Origin: Acetomicrobium sp. UBA3949
GTDB taxonomy: Bacteria > Synergistota > Synergistia > Synergistales > Acetomicrobiaceae
Reading direction: 5' to 3'
DNA: 10,826 nucleotides
NCBI GenBank assembly: GCA_002385485.1
Contig: DGDP01000110.1
Span: 1 to 10,826, forward strand
The position numbers and the translations under genes were made by a program. Under the pieces are notes generated by a model. It saw only the letters and a list, made by a program, of their open reading frames with translations. It was not told the DNA's origin and searched no databases. This document shows positions 1 to 7,879 of this stretch, piece after piece (position 1 is the stretch's first letter; the number at the start of each line of letters is the position of its first letter).

Positions 1-19
1 AGATGTGTATAAGAGACAG
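1..19. other. Nextera/Tn5 mosaic-end adapter remnant (artefact)
   Basis: The first 19 bases read AGATGTGTATAAGAGACAG, exactly the Tn5 transposase mosaic-end sequence used in Nextera libraries. It sits flush with the window edge, as expected for untrimmed adapter at a contig end. Translated in the frame of the first gene it gives the spurious residues MCIRD plus most of one serine codon, creating a false ATG start at position 3; in the next frame it gives MYKRQ. These bases should be removed and are not part of the organism's genome. Confidence 0.97.
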
Positions 20-20
20 C

Positions 21-1013
21 TATATAATCGTAGAAGAGACACGAAGGCCCCTGAGCAAGTTGTTGCCCGAGCAAGAGAGGTTCCTTCGCGAAGTGGAAGT
101 TCCCAAAGACAAGCTTTCCCGCCCGAGAAGGAAGCCCATCCCCTCGGTAAAACCAAAGGACGAAGGCTATCTAAGCGATATCGACACCTGGGTTCAATGC
201 CCTGCTCTCTACGCTTACAGAAGCATTCTAAAGCTCTTTCAACCGAAAGAAGCAGGGCTGGACGCTCAAAAGTGCGGTAATATGCTTCACCTCCTCTGGT
301 CGAAGGCATGGAAAATGAGAAGTTCTGAAAAGGGGCTTTCCCTTGAAGCTTGTGTGGAGCAACTGTGGGAAGATGTGGTGGAATCGACCTATCCCCTTCT
401 TAACCACATCAGGAAGCTCCATCGCCATCGCGAAAGGCTTCGCCTGCAGGTCCTGCGCCTTGCCCGCATTCAGGAAGAGATATACCTAAAACTTCGCACA
501 ACCTTCGCATCGACTGAATGGGAAAGGCAGCTTCCTCCGTTTACGATAAACGATGTCTCCTTTCGCGGCAGGGCAGACCGCATCGACCACCTGAAGGAAA
601 TTGGCCAAATCCTTTGGGACTACAAGACTGCGGGTTCCAAAAATTACGAAAATTCATTGCAACTTGCCTCCTACGCCCTGGCGCTATCGAAGGCCGACCA
701 AAAGACAGGAGGCGCCTTCTACCTGTGCCACAGTGACAGCATGTGTCTGGGGCATATTTCAAAGGAGCACAAAGACCTCGACAAAAGGCTGGTCCCGGAA
801 GGATACTCCGATAACATAAAAATAAAACGCGAGAAACTCGAGGATATCGCAAAGAGAGCCGAAGAACAGCTGATCAGTTGGGCAAAGGACTTGACCTCCG
901 GCTCCTTCGAACCCCATTACGACCGAAAGACCTGCAAGGACTGTCAATACAAGGTCCTCTGCCGCAAAAGCGAAATCGAGGGAGGAGAATGGTTAGAAAA
1001 TGGCGAACAATGA
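21..1013 (+). CDS. addB: AddB-like exonuclease subunit, C-terminal part (5' truncated)
   Basis: This is the C-terminal ~330 residues of an AddB-type protein, the partner of AddA in a complex that resects double-strand DNA ends for recombination. Counting from the false adapter start, it shows a first Fe-S cysteine in a QCPALYAY motif (C66), a GNMLH histidine (H96), the PD-(D/E)XK nuclease core FRGRADRID (D192) followed by WDYKT (D206, K208), a QLASYALA helix (Q220), and a terminal C-x2-C-x5-C (C311, C314, C320). The four cysteines are what AddB and Cas4-like nucleases use to hold a 4Fe-4S cluster. The helicase-like N-terminal part, several hundred residues in known AddB proteins, lies beyond the contig end. 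The apparent ATG at position 3 is adapter sequence, not a start. The gene overlaps addA by 14 bases, suggesting translational coupling. The nuclease call is firm; the AddB name relies on the neighbour and could instead be a related Fe-S nuclease subunit. Confidence 0.85.
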   Translation, partial: YIIVEETRRPLSKLLPEQERFLREVEVPKDKLSRPRRKPIPSVKPKDEGYLSDIDTWVQCPALYAYRSILKLFQPKEAGLDAQKCGNMLHLLWSKAWKMRSSEKGLSLEACVEQLWEDVVESTYPLLNHIRKLHRHRERLRLQVLRLARIQEEIYLKLRTTFASTEWERQLPPFTINDVSFRGRADRIDHLKEIGQILWDYKTAGSKNYENSLQLASYALALSKADQKTGGAFYLCHSDSMCLGHISKEHKDLDKRLVPEGYSDNIKIKREKLEDIAKRAEEQLISWAKDLTSGSFEPHYDRKTCKDCQYKVLCRKSEIEGGEWLENGEQ

Positions 1014-4000
1014 TGAAGCAATGGCCGAGATTTTCCTGGCTACCGCCACATCCAATCAACGCGAAGCAGTTTTAGCGGAAGACGATTTAGTGGTGGTTAG
1101 CGCCGGGGCCGGAAGCGGGAAGACTCGCACCCTTTCGTGGAGATTTGCATGGCTGGTCGCAACGGGAAGGGCAAGGCACGATGAGATATTGACCATCACT
1201 TTTACCGAAAAGGCAGCACAAGAGATGGAAGATAGAATATTATCGACTCTGGGAGACTGGCTTAACGCCGTGAGAAGTTCGAACCTTTCCCGGCAGGAAA
1301 GAGAGGTCACAGAAAAGAGGCTGGAGCTTGCCTGCAGTCGTTTCGATGAAGCGCAAATTTCGACAATTCACAGCTTTGCCATGAACCTTCTAAAATCCTA
1401 CAGCCAATTTTTGGAGATAAGCCCCGCTTTTAATATCGTTACTCCACAACAGGAAGACCTGTTCTACCAATCTGCCCTCAGCGCCCTGGATTTTCTCGAT
1501 GGGGAATGGTTTGAACAGAACGCCCCCCCTAAGTGGAAAAAAAGAATTAAAGCAATGATTTCCGACGATAATTTCAAAAAAGCCTTAGACTTCTTCGGCC
1601 CAAATGCCATCGTCGAACTTTCTAAGGCAGCTTCCTCCCTCTTTGGAAGCAGAGGATTAAACCCCGAGGACCTCTTCAAAGAATCGGCCTCCCTTGAAAG
1701 GGTTGACAAAGGGGCAGCGGAGATGATCTTCGGCTTAAAGGAACGCTTTAACTTATATCGCAACCTCTATGACTTCTGGGTAGAAGAAATTAGGGTAGAA
1801 GACGGCAACAACGACGGCCTGTCCGAGAGGGTCAGAGAATTTCAAAATCGGTGGAAGGGCATTTACCCCGACTCACCTGCCACATGGGCCAATTTTTTGC
1901 TGGACTTAAACGACAGTCTTCTCTCGAACATCAAAGGCGGCGGAAAATTCAAGAAGGAACTGGAATCGCTTCTAAGCGATCGTTTTGGCCATAAGGGGCT
2001 GAAAATCCACCGCGAAAGCCTATCTCAGGAAGTGGCTCTTGCCACATGGTCGAAGGAGGCCCATGAAGACAGACCCCTTCGCGAAACTTTGCTCAAGTTT
2101 GCCAGCATGCTTTGGGCCCTATGGGAGGAACAGAAAAAAAGAAAGAACATCCTTTCCTTCGATGATTTGTTGACCAAAGCAAAGGATATGGTAAACAAAT
2201 ATCCCAAGGCTGTCGAACGATACAAATACATACTAGTCGACGAATTTCAGGATATAAACGGCGTTCAAAAACTCTTGATAGAAAACATCGCCGCCGCCGG
2301 TAAAGAAGGAGCGTCAAAATTGTTCATCGTGGGGGACCTTAAGCAGTCCATCTACAGGTTTCGCCACGCCGACCTAAGGATTTTCGCCGACTACATCGAG
2401 AAGGCCAAGAATGGAGCCGGCAAGTACGTTGCCTTAAAGGAATCTTTTAGGATGACCAGGGACCTGCTGGAAAAGATAAACGATCTTTTCAAGTATATCT
2501 GGAAGGATGGAATAAGCTCTTCCCTGAAAGAGGATTACGAACCGCTGGTCTATCCGGAAACGTTAAAAAACGAAGACAGATCAGGCGATTTAAAAATACT
2601 GCTTGAGACGAACGCTGAAGACGAAGATGGAAACAAGGCAAGTTCCGCCCAAAGAAAAAACTCCCTGGCCGCGAAGTTGGCGCACCGCTTCGGGGTATTT
2701 CACGAAGGAGGAGTTCCCTGGAAAGATATGGTGGTCCTGGTTCCAACCCGCAATTATTTCGACACCCTGGAAGAGGCTTTTGAAAGGGAAGAAATACCTG
2801 CAGTATTCGTGGATCAAAGGAGCTTTTTCTCAAGGTCCGAAACGCTGGATGCCACGGCTTTGTTGACCGCTTTAAACAATCCCGAGGATGATTTTGCCCT
2901 GGTCGGGATGCTTTCGTCTCCCTTTTTGAGACTATCTCAGGAAAGGGTATCGAAGGCCCTCTCCTCTATAGAAGGCGAAGGTGGAGAGGGGAGGATCTGG
3001 AGATACCTCAAGACAAACCTCAAAGGTACGGCCGAAAAGATAGAATATCTCCGCAGAAGGGCAATTCTGCGCGGCCCTTCCGACGTCTTAAATTACCTTC
3101 TGGAAGAACCCCTGTGGCTTCTCTCCCTTCCTTCCAACAGAAGGGTGAGGGCCTTTTCTAACATCAGGTATCTAATACACTTTTTAAGAGGCTATGAAGA
3201 CGCCTTCGGAAAGGACCTCGCCGGGGCAGCTGACTATCTCAAAAAGACGGCAAGGTTAAACGCTCCCTACGAAGAAGCAACACCCCTGGGAGAGGACGAA
3301 GATGTGGTGAGGATAATGACGGTCCACGCCGCAAAGGGATTGGAGTTTCCCGTTGTTGCCGTCTTCGGCCTCGAATACGCCCGTCACCCGAGAAGCGGCT
3401 CCTCCTTGGTACCGTCAATTTTCGTAGGCACCGTGGCAAGCTCATACGATGACCCCTTTGACAGAAAGAAAAATCCGCCTTCGAAGGCAGCTCACGACTA
3501 CCTTGAGGGCTTAAAACAGGAGGAAGAAAATCTGCGCCTCTTTTACGTCGCCTGCACCCGCGCCAAGAAACACCTGATCCTCTGCGGCAATTACGAAATC
3601 GATTCGCAGGGCAACCCTTCAAAAAAAACGGGGCTTTGGCTTAAAACCGTACTTAATTGGGAGGGTGCTCGCAGATACGCCGATCCCGACGACATTGACG
3701 AAGCTGAAATAATTACACCGAAGACAAGCGATGCCGGGAGCAAAAAAAATAAACTGCCCCATTCCAGAGGCATATCCCTCAAAAAATTGATAAGGCCCAT
3801 AGCCGACTCTCCCCTCGATAAGTTCAGCGCCACTGAATATGCCTTAATTTCATGGTGTCCCCATGCATACAGAATGAGCTGCAGGCAGGGTTTGCCATTG
3901 AAATGGGAACTTCCGAGATCCGAAGAATACGGAGGCCCCGACGTTGGCAGTTTGGTGCATTGGATCTTATCCCGTTGGGACTTGAAAGAAGAAAGTCTCG

Positions 4001-4578
4001 TGAGGTTCTTCCCTGAAAACGACGAGAACCTAGAAAGGACCTTGAGGATGCTTCCCACGGGGCTTCGCCCGATCCTAAAGGACAAAAGCCACTGGCCCCT
4101 TCTTCAAAGTTGGCTCACCGCATTCGCCGGCAGCTTTCTGGGCTCTACCTTGAGAAGAATCCTTTCGTCGAAAGATACAGAATATAAAACCTACAGGGAA
4201 ATACCCTTCGACTTCGAGCTTGAATCAGGCACTCGGCTGGCAGGCCAGATAGACCTCCTTTACCTAGACGATACGACTGCCTATATATGGGATTATAAAG
4301 TAACCGAAGACTTCGACGAAGGCTCCTTCATGGATCTTTATCGCAAGCAGCTGGAATTTTACGGATATGCAGTCAATCGGGAGTTTCCCCAAAAGAACCT
4401 GCTAATGGGACTTTACATGCTGAGGGAAAGCAGAGAAATCCTCCTGGACGCAGAAGGCATTTCCTTCGCAAAGATACAAAGGAACATTGAGGAGGCAGCC
4501 CTGAAGGCCGCTCTTGGGCCATATGAAAAAGACACCTCACACTGCAACGCCTGTCCCTGGAAAAACGCTTGTGCCTGA
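1000..4578 (+). CDS. addA: AddA-like ATP-dependent helicase-nuclease subunit
   Basis: This 1192-residue protein is a UvrD/Rep-type superfamily 1 helicase fused to a PD-(D/E)XK nuclease, as in AddA, which unwinds and degrades broken DNA ends in the cytoplasm. Helicase motifs in order: Q motif (Q20), Walker A SAGAGSGKT (34-42), TITFTEKAAQEM (65-76), STIHSF (121-126), Walker B ILVDEFQD (411-418), VGDLKQSIYRFRHAD (444-458), LKESFR (479-484), IMTVHAAKGLEFPVV (772-786) and LRLFYVACTRAKKHL (845-859). The nuclease domain has H987, GQID (D1084), WDYK (D1098, K1100) and QLEFYGYA (Q1117). Its length fits AddA. Unlike classical AddA it carries an apparent Fe-S cysteine set: C953 in SWCPHAYRM and C1182, C1185, C1191 at the very C-terminus. 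The start at 1000 is chosen because an in-frame stop lies at 994-996 and GGAGGAG sits at 981-987; the ATG at 1021 is the only close alternative. An AdnAB-like or other UvrD-nuclease fusion is possible. Confidence 0.9.
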   Translation: MANNDEAMAEIFLATATSNQREAVLAEDDLVVVSAGAGSGKTRTLSWRFAWLVATGRARHDEILTITFTEKAAQEMEDRILSTLGDWLNAVRSSNLSRQEREVTEKRLELACSRFDEAQISTIHSFAMNLLKSYSQFLEISPAFNIVTPQQEDLFYQSALSALDFLDGEWFEQNAPPKWKKRIKAMISDDNFKKALDFFGPNAIVELSKAASSLFGSRGLNPEDLFKESASLERVDKGAAEMIFGLKERFNLYRNLYDFWVEEIRVEDGNNDGLSERVREFQNRWKGIYPDSPATWANFLLDLNDSLLSNIKGGGKFKKELESLLSDRFGHKGLKIHRESLSQEVALATWSKEAHEDRPLRETLLKFASMLWALWEEQKKRKNILSFDDLLTKAKDMVNKYPKAVERYKYILVDEFQDINGVQKLLIENIAAAGKEGASKLFIVGDLKQSIYRFRHADLRIFADYIEKAKNGAGKYVALKESFRMTRDLLEKINDLFKYIWKDGISSSLKEDYEPLVYPETLKNEDRSGDLKILLETNAEDEDGNKASSAQRKNSLAAKLAHRFGVFHEGGVPWKDMVVLVPTRNYFDTLEEAFEREEIPAVFVDQRSFFSRSETLDATALLTALNNPEDDFALVGMLSSPFLRLSQERVSKALSSIEGEGGEGRIWRYLKTNLKGTAEKIEYLRRRAILRGPSDVLNYLLEEPLWLLSLPSNRRVRAFSNIRYLIHFLRGYEDAFGKDLAGAADYLKKTARLNAPYEEATPLGEDEDVVRIMTVHAAKGLEFPVVAVFGLEYARHPRSGSSLVPSIFVGTVASSYDDPFDRKKNPPSKAAHDYLEGLKQEEENLRLFYVACTRAKKHLILCGNYEIDSQGNPSKKTGLWLKTVLNWEGARRYADPDDIDEAEIITPKTSDAGSKKNKLPHSRGISLKKLIRPIADSPLDKFSATEYALISWCPHAYRMSCRQGLPLKWELPRSEEYGGPDVGSLVHWILSRWDLKEESLVRFFPENDENLERTLRMLPTGLRPILKDKSHWPLLQSWLTAFAGSFLGSTLRRILSSKDTEYKTYREIPFDFELESGTRLAGQIDLLYLDDTTAYIWDYKVTEDFDEGSFMDLYRKQLEFYGYAVNREFPQKNLLMGLYMLRESREILLDAEGISFAKIQRNIEEAALKAALGPYEKDTSHCNACPWKNACA

Positions 4579-4595
4579 GTGGGATGTATCTTCCG

Positions 4596-4647
4596 TCACG
4601 ATGCAGTCGATTTTAAATATACATTACCATGCTTTTGACTGTCGTGA
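4596..4647. repeat. Imperfect inverted repeat in the spacer after addA
   Basis: The left arm at 4596-4608 (TCACGA-TG-CAGTC) can pair with the right arm at 4637-4647 (GACTGTCGTGA). This gives 6 + 5 base pairs interrupted by a two-base bulge, around an A/T-rich loop of 28 bases. No T-run follows on either strand, so it is not a standard intrinsic terminator. It begins 18 bases after the addA stop and ends about 50 bases before the TATAAT box of the next gene. It could be an mRNA 3' structure or a protein-binding site; its role is unknown. Confidence 0.5.
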
Positions 4648-4696
4648 GAATTGAGAAAAATCCGAAAAATTACTAATCATTAAACCAAATTTTGTA

Positions 4697-4702
4697 TATA
4701 AT
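4697..4702 (+). promoter_or_regulatory. Candidate -10 box for the HD-GYP gene
   Basis: A perfect TATAAT lies in an A/T-rich stretch 45 bases upstream of the HD-GYP start codon and downstream of the addA stop. A TG pair sits three to four bases upstream of it, close to but not at the extended -10 position. The hexamer 17 bases further upstream (TAATCA, 4674-4679) is a poor -35 match, so the promoter call rests mainly on the -10 box and its location. Confidence 0.5.
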
Positions 4703-4732
4703 AAGAGCCCAGACTTGCCCATATCCAAGAAA

Positions 4733-4739
4733 GAGAGGG
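4733..4739 (+). promoter_or_regulatory. Ribosome binding site fixing the HD-GYP start
   Basis: GAGAGGG lies eight bases before the ATG at 4748. The frame is also open from a TTG at 4715, but that start would lie upstream of this site. The purine run therefore favours the ATG at 4748. Confidence 0.65.
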
Positions 4740-4747
4740 TTTCCTTC

Positions 4748-6091
4748 ATGCCTACATTTGACGAGAACATGTTCAAGATCGCAATAATAATTACGGACGA
4801 ATTAGGAAAGATAACGTCCGTTTCCTCGAGCATCGTATATTTCATCGGCCTTTCGCCGAAAGAGCTGATCGGAAGATCGATCTATGAATTTGTCGATGAA
4901 AAGGACTTACCGAAGGCGAAAGAATGTCTTTTGAAATGTCTATCGAAAGATGGTGGTCCCGTAACAATGGCGTACCAAATCTTAAACCCTCAAAAAAAGA
5001 GCAAAAACCTAGTGCTGGCCACCTATCACGGAGCATTGAAAGACGTCAATCCAAAAGACATAGCGATCAGCTGGAGCGACATTTCCGAGGGCCTGAAAGC
5101 CCGGCAGGAATTGGAAAGGGAAAGAACACGCCTTCAATATTTATTTTACGGTAATCCGGAGGCCATAGCATTGACGGATAAAAACAACTTTATTGTTGAA
5201 GCTAACGACTCTTTCTGCAAGCTTTTCGGATACGATAAAGAAGAGGTTAGAGGAAAGCATATCGACGAGCTTATAGCAAAAGACTCCCCCTATTTCGAAG
5301 AGGCATCCCATTTGAGCTCCCTGGTAACTTCCGGTGAAGCCATCGATTTGGAATCGATAAGGAAGAAAAAGGACGGCACCTTTTTCGAAGTAGCCATTAC
5401 AGGAATCCCCGTTAAGTTCGGTGACGAATTCTTCGGAATATATGCTATTTATAGAGATATATCCGACAGGAAAAGGACCGAACGAAAGCTGAAAGAATAC
5501 GTCGACTATCTCGAAGGGGCATGGATTCAGACTATATCGGCTTTGGGTTCCGCATTGGAACAAAAAGACCCTTACACGGCAGGTCATCAACGGAGGGTCG
5601 CAGAATTAGCCAAAGCCATAGCTTTGAAGTTGCAGTTGACAGAGGATGACGTTAAAGCCCTCTATATGGCTTCCCTAGTTCACGACATAGGCAAAATTCG
5701 CGTTCCTGCTGAGATACTGACCAAACCGTCGAAACTTGCCTTTGAAGAATACGAGCTCGTGAAGACACACCCCAGGGTAGGATTTGAGATATTAAAAGAT
5801 ATAGAGTTTCCGTGGCCCATAGCCGAGATCGTCTATCAGCATCACGAAAAACTGGACGGAAGCGGTTATCCTCGAGGGCTAAGGGGGAGCGAAATTCACC
5901 CCTTAGCCCTCATACTAACCGTCGCAGATGTCGTGGAGGCCATGGTTTCGAACCGGCCTTACAGGAAGGCACTCCCCGTGGAAACCGCCCTTGCGGAAAT
6001 AGAGGCCTTAAAGGGCATGCATTTCGATCCTTGGGTAGTGGAAGCCTGCTCAAGCCTCCTTAAAAGCGGCGACTTTTCCTTCGAGGACTAG
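4748..6091 (+). CDS. PAS-PAS-HD-GYP protein, predicted cyclic-di-GMP phosphodiesterase
   Basis: This 447-residue protein is predicted to be cytoplasmic: I see no signal peptide or membrane segment. Residues ~8-115 and ~127-245 look like two tandem PAS sensor domains; the second ends in the typical YRDISDRKRTE linker. Residues ~250-440 form an HD-GYP domain of the family that hydrolyses the second messenger cyclic-di-GMP. Expected metal-site and signature residues are present: DPYTAGH (H280), VHDIGK (H312, D313), THP (H341), the HHEKLDGSGYP signature (365-375), and VADVVEAM (D394) followed by RPYRKA. The domain therefore looks catalytically intact. The start at 4748 is preferred over the upstream TTG because of ribosome-site spacing. 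The stop codon overlaps that of the convergent chemoreceptor gene. The PAS ligands cannot be read from sequence. No GGDEF domain is present, so this protein should lower, not raise, cyclic-di-GMP. Confidence 0.9.
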   Translation: MPTFDENMFKIAIIITDELGKITSVSSSIVYFIGLSPKELIGRSIYEFVDEKDLPKAKECLLKCLSKDGGPVTMAYQILNPQKKSKNLVLATYHGALKDVNPKDIAISWSDISEGLKARQELERERTRLQYLFYGNPEAIALTDKNNFIVEANDSFCKLFGYDKEEVRGKHIDELIAKDSPYFEEASHLSSLVTSGEAIDLESIRKKKDGTFFEVAITGIPVKFGDEFFGIYAIYRDISDRKRTERKLKEYVDYLEGAWIQTISALGSALEQKDPYTAGHQRRVAELAKAIALKLQLTEDDVKALYMASLVHDIGKIRVPAEILTKPSKLAFEEYELVKTHPRVGFEILKDIEFPWPIAEIVYQHHEKLDGSGYPRGLRGSEIHPLALILTVADVVEAMVSNRPYRKALPVETALAEIEALKGMHFDPWVVEACSSLLKSGDFSFED

Positions 6092-7866
6092 CCCGTCCCG
6101 CTTTCCAGGGCGATCATCTCTTCTCCGCCAGCCTCTTCCATCTCCTCTGCCAATTTAAAGGCCCTTACCTGAGTCTCCATCCTTGCCGCCAGAGAGGCCA
6201 AATTCTGCGATTCGTCAGCTATGCCCCTTATGACTCCCGATACTGTTTTAATGCTTTCGAGCAAATGCTCAACTGACTTGTTTAAGGTGGCTGACCTTTC
6301 GTTCAGGTTTTGGACGGTGCTTGCTATTTCCTCGGCCGAAGCGGCCTGTTCTTCGGCAACGGCTGCCATGTCTTGAGCAGCGCCTGCGATCGAATCCAGC
6401 GATTCGATTATCTTTTCTATGGCCTTTTCGGCGCCGTTTGCCTCTTCCTTGGCCTGCTCGGTAAGCTTGGCATTCTCCTTCGTTATACCAACAACCTGTT
6501 CAAGGTCTTGTACTATCGTTTCGGCCAGATTCGTGATCTGTCCTGCCGCATTATTTGATTGTTCTGCCAGTTTTCTCACTTCCTCCGCGACGACGGCAAA
6601 ACCCTTCCCATGTTCGCCGGCTCTTGCAGCTTCAATGGCTGCATTAAGCGCCAGCAGGTTGGTCTGATCGGCTATTTGGCCAATCGTCTCAACGAACCCT
6701 TGAATCTGCTTTGCCCTCGCACTCAAGTCGCTAACCACGGCAACGGACCTGTTGGCGCTTTCCGATACCTCCATAGATGACGCCACGGCTTTTTTTACTG
6801 CATCGATCCCTTCCTGTGCCGATTGCCGCGACCTTTCGACCTGCTCTGCCACATCGGTACTCCTCTTTGCTGCCGATTGGGCTCCCGCGGCAACTTCTTG
6901 CGAGCTTGCGCTGATTTCTTCCACGGCAGAAGCCAGGAAGGAGATGTCGTCGAACACCCTGTTTACCTCTTCCATGGCTTCTTCCATGATCCGCGTAGCC
7001 TTTTCCGTGGAATCTGAAAATTCGTCGGAGGTAAGGGCGAGATCCCTGCTGGCATTCATAACACCAAGGAGGGCATCTCTGAATCGGGAGAGCAATTTCT
7101 CGATGGCTTTCAAGACTTCTCCTATTTCATCTTTGGTTGCGCCTTCGGACCTTTTCGTCAAATCCAAGTCGTCGGCAATTGAATTGACGAAAATCACCAT
7201 ATCCTTCAGAGGCCTGTTTATCGAGTGCACCAGCATAATCCCGAAAAACAGTGCGACGAGGGCTATAGCTGCAACAATTATTATCGAGCTTTTCGTCGTC
7301 GAATCTATCGCTTGAGAAACCTCATCAGCCGTCGAGTTCATGTCGAGAGCGGAAAAGGCAAAGGCTTCGTTTATTGCTCCGGTCAGCATATTGGTATCAA
7401 GATAGATCTTATTGATCTCGTCCAACACCTCCGAACGGGACGCGCCCTCGGAGAGCATTTTATTAATGCCTTCCATAGCTTTAAGCCAACGTTCGAGTAC
7501 TTCAGCCGTCCGGCCGTATCTCTGACGCGCCTCTTCGGTAAACAAAGCCCCTTCGTACCGCTCGAAGGCCAGCCTGGCGTTTTGAAGCAGGCTCTCTATA
7601 TTCATTGATTCAAGCGACCAGGTAGCCTGAGGTTCGTTGATTACTCTGTAAACGTTGCTTAAAGCGCCTACAATGTTGACGTTGGCCTCAGCAGCATATT
7701 TGATGCCCTCTCCGCTTTGCCTTAAAAGCTCTACGTTACCTTTCTGGTTCTGCATGGATCTGAGCAAATACCAGGAAGTCCCAACGTTGGCGATTATCAA
7801 AATTACGACGAGCAATAACAGTCTCGACTTGATCTTCGTGGATTTCAAAAAGACGTCGCCTATCAC
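6088..7866 (-). CDS. Methyl-accepting chemotaxis protein (transmembrane chemoreceptor)
   Basis: This 592-residue chemoreceptor relays an outside stimulus to a CheA/CheW array. Counting from the GTG at 7866, it has TM1 at ~15-35, an extracytoplasmic region at ~36-193 that looks all-helical (four-helix-bundle type), TM2 at ~194-214, a HAMP domain at ~215-267, and a long coiled-coil signalling domain to ~570. The hairpin tip at ~401-436 carries the near-invariant core QTNLLALNAAIEAARAGE and GKGFAVVAEEVRKLA. Flanking stretches such as AEEQAASAEEIAS look like methylation helices. The C-terminus (ESGTG) lacks an NWETF-type CheR/CheB tether. A GTG at 7875 is in frame, but it overlaps the GGAGGT ribosome site; the GTG at 7866 sits seven bases after that site and is preferred. 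No che genes are visible nearby. The ligand is unknown. Its stop shares bases with the HD-GYP stop. Confidence 0.93.
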   Translation of the reverse strand: MIGDVFLKSTKIKSRLLLLVVILIIANVGTSWYLLRSMQNQKGNVELLRQSGEGIKYAAEANVNIVGALSNVYRVINEPQATWSLESMNIESLLQNARLAFERYEGALFTEEARQRYGRTAEVLERWLKAMEGINKMLSEGASRSEVLDEINKIYLDTNMLTGAINEAFAFSALDMNSTADEVSQAIDSTTKSSIIIVAAIALVALFFGIMLVHSINRPLKDMVIFVNSIADDLDLTKRSEGATKDEIGEVLKAIEKLLSRFRDALLGVMNASRDLALTSDEFSDSTEKATRIMEEAMEEVNRVFDDISFLASAVEEISASSQEVAAGAQSAAKRSTDVAEQVERSRQSAQEGIDAVKKAVASSMEVSESANRSVAVVSDLSARAKQIQGFVETIGQIADQTNLLALNAAIEAARAGEHGKGFAVVAEEVRKLAEQSNNAAGQITNLAETIVQDLEQVVGITKENAKLTEQAKEEANGAEKAIEKIIESLDSIAGAAQDMAAVAEEQAASAEEIASTVQNLNERSATLNKSVEHLLESIKTVSGVIRGIADESQNLASLAARMETQVRAFKLAEEMEEAGGEEMIALESGTG

Positions 7867-7873
7867 TTCTTCC

Positions 7874-7879
7874 ACCTCC
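7874..7879 (-). promoter_or_regulatory. Ribosome binding site deciding the chemoreceptor start
   Basis: On the - strand the sequence reads GGAGGTGGAAGAAGTG. The strong GGAGGT overlaps the first possible GTG codon (7875-7873) but lies seven bases before the second (7866-7864), so translation most likely starts at the second GTG. An A/T-rich palindrome ATATCGATAT (7881-7890) sits immediately upstream. I could not identify a convincing promoter for this gene in the divergent spacer. Confidence 0.65.

Noticed and set aside
3..20. ATG at position 3 as the start of the first gene
   Set aside because: It lies inside the Tn5 adapter, and the downstream protein lacks the N-terminal part expected of AddB.
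1010..1013. ATGA stop-start junction for addA
   Set aside because: The ATG at 1010 is not in the addA frame; the in-frame starts are at 1000 and 1021.
3591..4085. 164-residue open frame on the - strand inside addA
   Set aside because: It is a shadow of the helicase-nuclease coding sequence, with no recognisable motif or independent context.
5141..5590. 149-residue open frame on the - strand inside the HD-GYP gene
   Set aside because: It runs antisense to the second PAS domain and the start of the HD-GYP domain, with no protein-family features.
6752..7315. 187-residue open frame on the + strand opposite the chemoreceptor
   Set aside because: It lies wholly inside the strongly recognisable chemoreceptor gene on the other strand. 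Its Ser/Ala/Thr-rich composition is what reverse reading of this gene gives, and it has no recognisable domain.
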